From: Nitrospiria bacterium
GTDB taxonomy: Bacteria; Nitrospirota; Nitrospiria; JACQBZ01
Direction: 5' to 3'
DNA length: 64,000 nucleotides
Assembly (NCBI GenBank): GCA_035517655.1
Contig: DATIYJ010000008.1
Span: 1-64,000, forward strand
The position numbers and the translations under genes were made by a program. Positions 39,525 to 46,686 of this stretch are shown piece by piece. The notes under the pieces are model-generated. The model worked only from the letters and a program-made list of their open reading frames with translations. It did not search any database and was not told the origin of the DNA. Numbering within the stretch: position 1 is the stretch's first letter; each line of letters opens with the position of its first letter.

Positions 39525-40340
39525 ATGCCTGCCCAATCCGTTCCACCTCTTTTTCGCGATACCCTCGTCAAAGCCGTGAAAGCGGGAGGGGAAATTCTGC
39601 GGCAATCCTTCGCGACCGAGATCCGGATTGATTACAAGGGGGAAGTGAATCTGGTGACCGAGGCGGACCGGGCGGCGGAGGCCACCATCATCCAAACCAT
39701 TCGTAAGCGATTTCCGGATCACCGGTTTCTGGCCGAAGAAGGCGGCGAGTATGCCACGGCCGCATCGATTGCGTCCGATCACAAATGGATCATCGACCCG
39801 CTCGACGGGACCACGAACTTCGCCCACGGCTATCCCACGTTCTGTGTCTCGATCGGATTAGAAACCCGGGGGGACATCGTCTTGGGGGTCGTATACGATC
39901 CCTTGCGTGAAGAGATGTTTCTGGCCGAAAAGGGGAACGGGGCCGCCCTGAACGGCCGTCGGATCCGCGTTTCCAAGACCGAGAAACTCAACGCCAGTCT
40001 GCTGGTTACCGGCTTCGCCTACGATGTGCGGGAGGATCTGATGAACAATCTCGATCATTTCGCGCAATTCAGCCTCCGGGCTCAGGGCGTGCGGCGGACT
40101 GGTTCGGCCGCGTTGGATCTCTGTTATGTGGCGTGTGGTCGCTTTGACGGATTTTGGGAGATGAAGCTGTCCCCGTGGGATACCGCCGCGGGTTTTCTGA
40201 TCGCCACCGAGGCCGGGGCGACCGTGACCGATTTTGGGAACCGTCCGTATCGGATCTATAAGAAGGAGATCCTGGCCACCAACGGAAAGATTCATCGGGA
40301 GATGGTCGAAGTTCTGGGATTGTCAAAGCGTCCCGACTGA
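39525..40340 (+). CDS. suhB: inositol monophosphatase family protein
   Basis: A 271-residue Mg-dependent phosphatase of the IMPase/SuhB family. The metal motifs are complete: EEGGEY (first Glu), WIIDPLDGTTNFAHGYP (Asp-Pro-Leu-Asp-Gly-Thr), and WDTAAGFLIATEAGATVTDF near the C-terminus. Length and order are typical. It dephosphorylates myo-inositol phosphates or related sugar phosphates; SuhB of E. coli also helps rRNA transcription, which cannot be inferred here. The UMF1 transporter gene follows 63 bases downstream. Confidence 0.93.
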   Translation: MPAQSVPPLFRDTLVKAVKAGGEILRQSFATEIRIDYKGEVNLVTEADRAAEATIIQTIRKRFPDHRFLAEEGGEYATAASIASDHKWIIDPLDGTTNFAHGYPTFCVSIGLETRGDIVLGVVYDPLREEMFLAEKGNGAALNGRRIRVSKTEKLNASLLVTGFAYDVREDLMNNLDHFAQFSLRAQGVRRTGSAALDLCYVACGRFDGFWEMKLSPWDTAAGFLIATEAGATVTDFGNRPYRIYKKEILATNGKIHREMVEVLGLSKRPD

Positions 40341-40403
40341 TAAGCGTACTCATCCAAACGCGGTCCATTTCAGGACCGCAGTTCCTGTTCAGAGATTTCC
40401 CCA

Positions 40404-41723
40404 TTGAAGAGCAACCATTTCGAGCGGAGAGGATGGTACTTTTACGATTGGGCCAACTCGGCCTTCTCCACGACGGTTGTGACGGTTTTTTTGGGTCCGT
40501 ATCTTACCACGCTGACGAAGTCGGCGGCCGGTCCCGACGGGTTCCTTGACCTTTTCGGTATCCGGTTGAATGCCGGTTCGTTCTTTCCCTATGTGGTTTC
40601 TTTATCCGTGTTGCTTCAGGTTATCTTGTTGCCGATCGTGGGAGCGATTGCGGATTACTCGCATCGCAAAAAGCAGATGCTGGCGGTCTTTGCCTATCTC
40701 GGTTCGTTGGCTACGACGGGGATGTATTTTCTTTACGGCTCCCGTTATTTATTGGGCGGGGCACTCTTCATCTTCGCCAATGTCAGCTTCGGCGCATCGG
40801 TCATCATTTACAACGCATTTCTGCCGGAGATCGCCGGCCCCGATGAGCGGGACGCCGTTTCCTCCATGGGTTGGGCGATCGGCTATCTGGGCGGCGGTCT
40901 GCTGCTGATGATGAACCTGGTTCTTTTTTCGCAAGCCGGTTCATTCGGATTGACGACCGGACAAGCCGTGCGAATCAGTCTGGCCTCGGCCGGCGTGTGG
41001 TGGGGTATTTTTACGATCATCCCTTTGGTGGCACTGAAAAGTCGCCAGGCGATCAAGCGACTGCCGCCGAAGGAAAGCTATCTGATGGTCGGTTTCAAGC
41101 AACTTCGTCGTACGCTCGGCAAAGTGCGTGCCTATCCCCAGACGCTTCTCTTTCTGGCAGCCTATCTGCTTTACAACGACGGGATCCAAACGGTGATCAC
41201 GCTATCTTCGGAATTCGGACAGGAAGAATTGAAACTACCGATCTCAACGTTGACGACCGTTATTTTAATGGTGCAGTTCGTCGCCTTTGCCGGGGCCATC
41301 CTCTTCAATTACATCGCCAAAAGCATCGGCAGCAAACGGGCCATTGTGGCCAGCCTTGTTATCTGGACGGGGAGTCTGATCTACGCCTACGGATTTCTAC
41401 GAACCGCCCTCCATTTTTACGCTCTGGCCGCCGTCATCGGCGTGGTGTTGGGAGGAAGTCAGGCTTTGAGCCGTTCAGTCTATTCGCTCATGATCCCAAA
41501 GGGCCAAGAGGCGGAATATTTCAGCCTTTATGAGGTGAGCGAGCGTGGAACAAGTTGGCTGGGCCCGCTTCTTTTTGGCCTCTCGCTCCAGTTGACCGGC
41601 AGCTATCGCATCGCCATTCTTTCCCTGGTGGTTTTTTTTATATTGGGTATGGTTTTGCTGCTGCGCGTGGATGTTCGGAAAGCGACGATCGAGGCGGGAA
41701 ATCAACCTCCAGCGGGGATCTAA
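40404..41723 (+). CDS. MFS transporter, UMF1 family
   Basis: A 439-residue transporter with about twelve hydrophobic segments. The N-terminal signature FYDWANSAFSTTV, the loop SHRKKQML and FLPEIAGPDERDAVSSMGWA are characteristic of the UMF1 (Vacuole effluxer Atg22-like) branch, and GGSQALSRSVYSLMIPKG appears in the second half. It sits in the inner membrane; substrates are not known for bacterial members. The start is TTG at 40404 with no ATG nearby; the family N-terminus begins just there, so the start is accepted. Confidence 0.88.
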   Translation: MKSNHFERRGWYFYDWANSAFSTTVVTVFLGPYLTTLTKSAAGPDGFLDLFGIRLNAGSFFPYVVSLSVLLQVILLPIVGAIADYSHRKKQMLAVFAYLGSLATTGMYFLYGSRYLLGGALFIFANVSFGASVIIYNAFLPEIAGPDERDAVSSMGWAIGYLGGGLLLMMNLVLFSQAGSFGLTTGQAVRISLASAGVWWGIFTIIPLVALKSRQAIKRLPPKESYLMVGFKQLRRTLGKVRAYPQTLLFLAAYLLYNDGIQTVITLSSEFGQEELKLPISTLTTVILMVQFVAFAGAILFNYIAKSIGSKRAIVASLVIWTGSLIYAYGFLRTALHFYALAAVIGVVLGGSQALSRSVYSLMIPKGQEAEYFSLYEVSERGTSWLGPLLFGLSLQLTGSYRIAILSLVVFFILGMVLLLRVDVRKATIEAGNQPPAGI

Positions 41724-41747
41724 GACCGGTGCCTTCGCCCAAAGACG

Positions 41748-42818
41748 TTATTTCTTTGAGTGAGGATCCCGACCCGCTCGCTGGCAGTCCAGCCAATCGC
41801 GCTGGGAGATCTTTAGAAAGACTTCCACCACTTTGGGATCGAATTGCGATCCCGAACAGTGGAGGATCTCGTCCCGGGATGCCGGGTACGTCAGCGCTTT
41901 TCGATAAGGCCGATCGGTGGTCATGGTATCAAAGGCGTCCGCAACAGAGAAAATGCGTGCTCCCAGGGGGATCTCATCACCGCGAAGTCCTTTTGGATAC
42001 CCCTTTCCGTCAAAGCGTTCGTGATGACTGACGACCGTTCGGGTGGCCCCTTCTAAAAAGCCGATCTGTTTGAGAATGTTGTATCCGATCGAAGGGTGGC
42101 GCTGCATTTCGGTCCATTCTTCGGCGGTGAGCTTACCGGGTTTCAGGAGAATATTATCGGAAACCCCGATCTTGCCGATGTCGTGCAGAAAGGCCCCCCG
42201 ATAGATGTCCAGACGGTCCGACTTCGAAATGTCGAAGGGCTCCGATAACAAAAGGGTGTATTGCGCGACTCTTTTGGAGTGATTGCCGGTTTCGTGTTCA
42301 CGCGCATCCAACGCGGCGACCAACGCCTCCAGGGTATGGTCATAATTGAGCTCAAGCTCCGCGAGCGTCTCCTGAAGCCTGGACGTTCGCTCAACGACTC
42401 TGGCTTCAAGTTCCTCCTGGTAGTGCTTGTTTTCGATGACCAACCGTCTTTTTTCCAAAGCGCTTTGGGTCGCCAGCGTTACCTCTTCCAGATGAAGGGG
42501 TTTGATGAGGTAGTCGTATGCTCCAAGCTTGAGGCAATTGATCGCGATCTGGGAGTCATCCAGCGCCGTGATCATCAGGACGGCCGTGTCCGGCCACTTG
42601 GCCTTCAAGGCCTCCAGAAGCCAAACACCGTCCCGTCCGGGCATTCGGATATCCGTGATGACCAGGGCGTGGGGGTCGGTCTCCAACACGCCTATGGCGG
42701 ACTGCGAATTTTCTGCGACGGTGCAGGAGTATCCGATCTTGGAGAGATGGCGGGACAGGATCGTCCGGATGTTGGGTTCGTCGTCTACAATTAGGATCTT
42801 TTCTGTTTTTTGATGCAT
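41748..42818 (-). CDS. response regulator with HD-GYP output domain
   Basis: A 356-residue protein. The receiver domain (1-120) has VDDEP, phospho-acceptor Asp56 in ITDIRMPG, and YDYLIKP with the conserved Lys. A coiled coil (about 125-165) leads to an HD-GYP domain (about 165-345) with H212-D213 in LHDIGKIGV and HHERFDGKGYP (265-275), a full HD-GYP signature. These enzymes hydrolyse c-di-GMP to GMP when phosphorylated. No partner kinase gene is adjacent. Together with three PilZ genes in the window it indicates active c-di-GMP signalling. Confidence 0.93.
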   Translation of the reverse strand: MHQKTEKILIVDDEPNIRTILSRHLSKIGYSCTVAENSQSAIGVLETDPHALVITDIRMPGRDGVWLLEALKAKWPDTAVLMITALDDSQIAINCLKLGAYDYLIKPLHLEEVTLATQSALEKRRLVIENKHYQEELEARVVERTSRLQETLAELELNYDHTLEALVAALDAREHETGNHSKRVAQYTLLLSEPFDISKSDRLDIYRGAFLHDIGKIGVSDNILLKPGKLTAEEWTEMQRHPSIGYNILKQIGFLEGATRTVVSHHERFDGKGYPKGLRGDEIPLGARIFSVADAFDTMTTDRPYRKALTYPASRDEILHCSGSQFDPKVVEVFLKISQRDWLDCQRAGRDPHSKK

Positions 42819-42943
42819 GCGATCCGACCCTTTACTGATTCAAGAAAGATTGCTCCCCAAAGAATAGCAAATTTCGGCCGCCTGTCAAGGGTTTGCAGAT
42901 CAAATTGAAAACCGTTGACGGGGATGGTCATTCCTCCAATCGG

Positions 42944-43870
42944 CTATCCCATAAATGGGGTTGGTGTGAAGGTTACGACGAAGATCGCAAGCGAGATCCA
43001 CCCGACGATCTGCCGGCTCCGGCTTAGAGGACGGTCGGTATCCAACACCGGCGGGTGATTGATTCCGAAGATGAGGGGGAGGATGGCCCAGAGAAGCCAG
43101 CCCGGCCAGCCGTAAATGCCCAACAGGATCAGCGTGGGAATCATGATTAGTGAAATCGTCCGATGATGCCGGCCGAGAATGGCATACACCACATGCCCGC
43201 CGTCCAGTTGGCCGATCGGGATCAGATTGAGGGCCGTGACGAACATTCCGATCCAGCCGGCGAACGCAATCGGGTGCAGCAGCACGTCATAATTAACCGG
43301 AAGAGGACCGATGGTCAGACGGGACATCATGGAAAAAATCAGCGGTGTGCCGAGTTTCATCCCTTCGAGCGTTGAAACCTCGACCACTTGAGAATAGTGC
43401 AGTCCGATTCCCACGGCAACGATCGCCACAATGAATCCGGCGATCGGTCCGGAGGCGCCGATATCGATCAGCGCCCGCCTGGTCGGGATAGGCGAGGTCA
43501 TTCGAATGAAGGCGCCGAAAGTCCCGATAATTGACGGGGCCGGGATGAAGAAAGGTAATGTGGCACCCACCCCGTGATAGCGAGAGGTGAGATAATGGCC
43601 CATTTCATGGGTCAGGAGGATGGCCATCAGAGTGAAGGAAAACGGGATCCCTTGGACCAATTCGACCGGATGTTGGAAAACCTGCGCGCCCTGTTGAATC
43701 GCGCCGGCCAAGAGCGTCGTGAAGACCGTCGCGATGAAAAGCAGCGTGTTGACCCAGGGAAACCGTTTGCGGACCTGTGCATTGTCCGTCGGCCGAAACA
43801 TTCCGGTATCCGGCATCGGGGGTGAAACGGGTTCTTCCATGGGAATGCGATGCACAAGCGGTCTTTCCAT
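42944..43870 (-). CDS. site-2 protease family (M50) membrane metalloprotease
   Basis: A 308-residue polytopic protein. The zinc motif H88-E-M-G-H92 lies in LLTHEMGHYLTSRYHG, and the third ligand region NLIPIGQLDGGHVVY lies near the C-terminus, so the active site is complete, unlike the M50-like part of the 9541 fusion. It lacks a PDZ domain and starts with a 40-residue soluble arm, as in the plant EGY-like branch. It would cut transmembrane anchors of unknown targets. AAGAG lies before the ATG; the preceding 60-residue gene ends 14 bases upstream, forming a small operon. Confidence 0.9.
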   Translation of the reverse strand: MERPLVHRIPMEEPVSPPMPDTGMFRPTDNAQVRKRFPWVNTLLFIATVFTTLLAGAIQQGAQVFQHPVELVQGIPFSFTLMAILLTHEMGHYLTSRYHGVGATLPFFIPAPSIIGTFGAFIRMTSPIPTRRALIDIGASGPIAGFIVAIVAVGIGLHYSQVVEVSTLEGMKLGTPLIFSMMSRLTIGPLPVNYDVLLHPIAFAGWIGMFVTALNLIPIGQLDGGHVVYAILGRHHRTISLIMIPTLILLGIYGWPGWLLWAILPLIFGINHPPVLDTDRPLSRSRQIVGWISLAIFVVTFTPTPFMG

Positions 43871-43884
43871 GAAGGGGCTCTTCT

Positions 43885-44067
43885 TTAGGAGTTTACGGCT
43901 TTGCGGATCTGTTGGATGCCATCCATCGGGAGTGTGACCCAGTCCAAGGCCATCTTGAGATAGATTTCGTCTTCCGAAGCACCGACCAATTCGCCACGGT
44001 AAGTCATGGCGTTGTAAATTACTTCGACCTGCTGCCCCCTCAAGCTTTCCAGTTCGTCCATGATCAT
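43885..44067 (-). CDS. small conserved-looking beta-rich protein
   Basis: A 60-residue protein beginning MIMDELESLRGQQVEVIYN and running as alternating polar/hydrophobic strands (TYRGELVGASEDEIYLK, WVTLPMDGIQQIRKA), a pattern of Sm-like or SH3-like barrels. An ATG six codons upstream (44085) exists but lies inside the promoter. The ATG at 44067 follows TATGAT by exactly six bases, so a leaderless start is preferred. It is cotranscribed with the site-2 protease gene. Function unknown. Confidence 0.7.
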   Translation of the reverse strand: MIMDELESLRGQQVEVIYNAMTYRGELVGASEDEIYLKMALDWVTLPMDGIQQIRKAVNS

Positions 44068-44073
44068 CGGTTT

Positions 44074-44102
44074 ATCATAATCCATTCCATGCGAAATTTC
44101 AA
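44074..44102 (-). promoter_or_regulatory. promoter of the small protein-site-2 protease operon
   Basis: TTGAAA (44097-44102), 17-base spacer, TATGAT (44074-44079) on the minus strand, then six bases and ATG. The layout predicts a leaderless transcript. Confidence 0.7.
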
Positions 44103-44170
44103 TGGTGAAGCTGTCCCGGTCGTGGCCAAATCAAGTCTTGACTTAACGTCGGAGGGCGGACTATGATAAA

Positions 44171-44198
44171 TTGCATATAAACCGACGGCCTCTATAGA
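44171..44198 (+). promoter_or_regulatory. promoter of the tusA-dsrE genes
   Basis: TTGCAT (44171-44176), 16-base spacer and TATAGA (44193-44198) on the plus strand. The leader to the tusA ATG is about 28 bases and contains GGAGAGGAG. Confidence 0.6.
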
Positions 44199-44232
44199 TA
44201 ACTTTATAAAAAAACGGAGAGGAGCGATCAAG

Positions 44233-44475
44233 ATGTCCGATACGATTAAAGTGGATCAAACCTTGGATTGTAAAGGACTTCTCTGCCCCCTTCCTGTGAT
44301 CCGGACGAAACAGGCCATCGACAAGATGATGATCGGACAGGTTCTGGAAATGATTTCGACCGACCCGGGTTCGGTGGCCGACATGGCGGCCTGGTCGAAA
44401 CGGACCGGACATGAGTTGCTGGAGCACCGGCGGGAAAACGGCTTGTTTCAATTTTTTATCCGAAAAACAAAGTAA
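44233..44475 (+). CDS. tusA: TusA-family sulfur carrier protein
   Basis: An 80-residue protein with the TusA signature LDCKGLLCPLPVIRTKQAI, in which Cys18 of the CPxP motif carries the persulfide, and a C-terminal GHELLEHRRENGLFQFFI strand pair. TusA proteins pass sulfane sulfur for tRNA thiolation, molybdenum cofactor or dissimilatory sulfur oxidation. Two DsrE-like genes follow on the same strand, which points to a sulfur-relay module. GGAGAGGAG lies just before the ATG. Confidence 0.93.
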   Translation: MSDTIKVDQTLDCKGLLCPLPVIRTKQAIDKMMIGQVLEMISTDPGSVADMAAWSKRTGHELLEHRRENGLFQFFIRKTK

Positions 44476-44580
44476 GGGGCGGGTTCGCAGCTTTGCCATG
44501 ACAGGCCCGATGAGTAAGGGCATCTGAGGACTTTACAGATTATAACCGCACGGACCGCACAATAAAGAAGGGGTTCCATT

Positions 44581-45168
44581 ATGGCAACCACACTGGATAA
44601 GAGTTTGAATGACCTGATCGAAGCGAAGGTCAGGGAGATCGTTGATCAACGGGTCGGGACGCTGGTGGAGGAAAAACTTAAAAAGGAGAAGGAAAGTCGA
44701 CGGAAGCGGCTGGCGATCGCGGTGGTTTCAAAGGGAACGATCGAAACGGCCTACGCCGCGCTGATCCTGGCCACGACGGCGGCGGCACTGGATATGGAGG
44801 TCGGCGTTTATTTTTCATTTTTTGGTCTGAACATCCTTAAAAAAGGGAATCAGGATTCGTTGAAAGTCGTCCCCTTGGGAAATCCGGCTATGCCGGTCGC
44901 GATGCCCAATATCGTGAGCGTTCTGCCCGGGATGACGGCCTTGGCAACGCTTATGATGAAGCGGGAGATCAAAAAGAAGAAGATCGCCACGATTCCCGAT
45001 CTCATGCAGATCGCGCTCGAAACGGGAGTCAAGCTGTGGCCCTGCCAGATGGCAATGGACATGTTTAATTTAAAGAAAGAAGACCTGATCGACGGTCTGC
45101 CGGATCCTGTGGGCGCCGCGACCTTTTTGGAATATGCGGGCGAGGCCGATATCACTCTATTCATCTAA
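44581..45168 (+). CDS. DsrE2-type (DsrE/DsrF/DrsH-like) family protein
   Basis: A 195-residue protein. An N-terminal charged helix (about 1-45, EAKVREIVDQRVGTLVEEKL) may form a coiled coil. The DsrE-like Rossmann domain follows (AIAVVSKGTIETAYAALILA, GVYFSFFGLNIL). It keeps the hydrophobic PNIVSVLPGMTALATLMMK stretch typical of DsrE2, which is thought to associate with the membrane, and LWPCQMAMDMF, whose Cys is the candidate sulfur carrier. DsrE2 and TusA are frequent partners in sulfur oxidisers and other sulfur-handling bacteria. AAGGGG stands before the ATG. Confidence 0.88.
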   Translation: MATTLDKSLNDLIEAKVREIVDQRVGTLVEEKLKKEKESRRKRLAIAVVSKGTIETAYAALILATTAAALDMEVGVYFSFFGLNILKKGNQDSLKVVPLGNPAMPVAMPNIVSVLPGMTALATLMMKREIKKKKIATIPDLMQIALETGVKLWPCQMAMDMFNLKKEDLIDGLPDPVGAATFLEYAGEADITLFI

Positions 45169-45188
45169 CGTCTTCCGCGTCTTTGATG

Positions 45189-45219
45189 CACCCACGGCGG
45201 ATTGACTTCCCCGTGGGTG
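45189..45219 (+). terminator. hairpin with T-rich tail after the DsrE2 gene
   Basis: CACCCACGG (45189-45197) and CCGTGGGTG (45211-45219) are exact complements around a 13-base loop, followed by TTTGTT. It lies 21 bases past the DsrE2 stop and looks like an intrinsic terminator. Its loop contains the -35 box of the next gene. Confidence 0.6.
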
Positions 45220-45230
45220 TTTGTTATCCT
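45202..45230 (+). promoter_or_regulatory. promoter of the second DsrE-like gene
   Basis: TTGACT (45202-45207), 17-base spacer, TATCCT (45225-45230), then CCCGGC and ATG at 45237. The transcript should start at the start codon; there is no ribosome-binding site. Confidence 0.65.
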
Positions 45231-45236
45231 CCCGGC

Positions 45237-45659
45237 ATGAAAAAAAACAAGGGGAAATTCGTCATCTTCGCCCACAGCGGCACCTACGATAAACTTCATC
45301 AAACGGCCACGATCGCCTTAACCGCGGCCGCCATGGGGAGCGAGGTCTATATCATTCTGTTTTTCTGGGCCTTGAAAAAATTTTACTCGGGCCAATTGGA
45401 CCATGCCGATTTTCCGGTCGAGTACCAGCCCTGGAGCCATAAGATCACCCAGCTCATGAAGGAGAAAAAAGTTCCACCCATCAGCGAGATGCTCCGGGAG
45501 GCGCGGGGGATGGGGGCCAAGGTAATCGTCTGCAGTGCCGGGCTGGAATATATGGATATCAACGACAAGGCGCCGAAGGACGGCCTTATTGACGATGTTT
45601 GGGGGCTGCCTCAGGTGTTGACCATGGTGGAGGGCGCCGCGACCGTTCTGTATATATGA
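45237..45659 (+). CDS. DsrE-like family protein
   Basis: A 140-residue protein of the DsrE-like fold: KFVIFAHSGTYDKLHQTATI, then AAMGSEVYIILFFWALKKF, and later ARGMGAKVIVCSAGLEYMDI with a Cys in the position often used for sulfur binding. The frame extends to 45183, but the promoter geometry places the start at 45237. It shares the fold with the gene at 44581 yet is clearly diverged. The zinc-ribbon gene overlaps its stop by four bases (ATGA). Confidence 0.85.
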   Translation: MKKNKGKFVIFAHSGTYDKLHQTATIALTAAAMGSEVYIILFFWALKKFYSGQLDHADFPVEYQPWSHKITQLMKEKKVPPISEMLREARGMGAKVIVCSAGLEYMDINDKAPKDGLIDDVWGLPQVLTMVEGAATVLYI

Positions 45660-45817
45660 AACAGGATCCCTCTCAACGGTACAGTCCATCCGTGCTTCCG
45701 CCGCGGACCTGCGATATTTGCGGGCAGGAGGCCGAGAAATTCTTCCCGGTCTACTCCGGAACGGACATCATGACCATCTGCGCCGACTGCAAGACCGATG
45801 TGGCCGGCGGGGAGTAG
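45656..45817 (+). CDS. 53-residue zinc-ribbon protein
   Basis: The ATG at 45656 overlaps the TGA of the DsrE-like gene, so translation is coupled. The protein has two CxxC pairs, CDIC and CADC, 22 residues apart, which would bind one zinc. The short N-terminal tail is Ser/Pro-rich. It belongs to the broad group of short zinc-ribbon proteins; role unknown, but coupling to a DsrE gene suggests a part in the sulfur-relay complex. Confidence 0.75.
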   Translation: MKQDPSQRYSPSVLPPRTCDICGQEAEKFFPVYSGTDIMTICADCKTDVAGGE

Positions 45818-45909
45818 ACATCGCCGACGGTCTCTCAGAACCTGAAGCCGGTTCTACGGTGGCTCTAGGATTCGGTTCATCCTCCGATGAAACGGCGAGC
45901 CGATCTCGG

Positions 45910-46560
45910 ATGGAGCGGTGGAGCGGACTTGCGATCGTCCCGGTCGTCCTTACATTCACCTACTCCCTTTGGTCCCCGTCGCTCCCGGCATCGTTATGGT
46001 CGAGTCTGGTTCCTCAATCCGTCGCCTATGTCTGTCTGGGGATTTGGGCGGGCGTCAATGACCGCCCGCTCGATCGCCTGTTTATCGGCACTCGCCATCT
46101 TAAAAGAAGCCTTTGGCTCGGAACGCTCGTCGGCTGCTTCACCGGACTCATCAATTTGTGGGTCATTGTTAAGCTGACGCCCTGGTTGGGATACAGTTTT
46201 GGTTTCCTTCGCGACACGCCGCATGCGCGAATGCCGTTCGCGTTGATGGTTCCGTGGGGCATCGTCGTGATCGCGGTGTTCGTCGAGGCGGACTTCCGGG
46301 GGTTCATTCTGGGGAGAATCACGGCGCTGTTGGGCGACAGACCGTACGGATCGACCCTCGCCGTGATCCTTTCGGCTTTTGTTTTTTCTCTGGATCCGTT
46401 CATGATAACGGTCTTTCGGGGTTATCACTGGCTGGCGCTCACGGATGGTTTGATCTGGGGCGGGCTGTTGCTGGGGACCCGAAACTTGTTTTCCACAATT
46501 GCGGCGCATGCGGTTGAGGTGATATGGGTTTATTCCGTCCTCTGGATTTTTTATCGGTGA
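45910..46560 (+). CDS. CPBP-like integral membrane protein with degenerate motifs
   Basis: About 216 residues with seven or so hydrophobic segments. VFVEADFRGFILGRI stands where CPBP (CAAX-protease/bacteriocin-processing) proteins have EExxxR, but the first Glu is Val. The FxxxH motif is not seen (SAFVFSLDP), and AAHAVEVIW keeps the last His. Catalysis is therefore doubtful. The start is uncertain: the frame is open from 45718, overlapping the zinc-ribbon gene; the ATG at 45910 is the best ATG but lacks a ribosome-binding site, and a GTG lies near 45859. Confidence 0.65.
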   Translation: MERWSGLAIVPVVLTFTYSLWSPSLPASLWSSLVPQSVAYVCLGIWAGVNDRPLDRLFIGTRHLKRSLWLGTLVGCFTGLINLWVIVKLTPWLGYSFGFLRDTPHARMPFALMVPWGIVVIAVFVEADFRGFILGRITALLGDRPYGSTLAVILSAFVFSLDPFMITVFRGYHWLALTDGLIWGGLLLGTRNLFSTIAAHAVEVIWVYSVLWIFYR

Positions 46561-46630
46561 TTGGTTGGGATTCGATGTTCCAAGCCGCCGCAGCGTCGGT
46601 TCCATCGACGGCCCGCGGTGGCGGTTTTTA

Positions 46631-46659
46631 TTGCAAACCGCTTTGGAACTTCTTATAAT
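46631..46659 (+). promoter_or_regulatory. promoter of the RDD-protein gene
   Basis: TTGCAA (46631-46636), 17-base spacer, perfect TATAAT (46654-46659). The predicted leader to the ATG at 46687 is about 20 bases. Confidence 0.6.
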
Positions 46660-46686
46660 GAAAACTCGTTCGGACGGGATTGCATC

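Noticed and set aside
45183-45236. Upstream extension of the DsrE-like gene
   Set aside because: The 18 extra codons cover the hairpin and both promoter boxes; the family N-terminus begins at the ATG at 45237.
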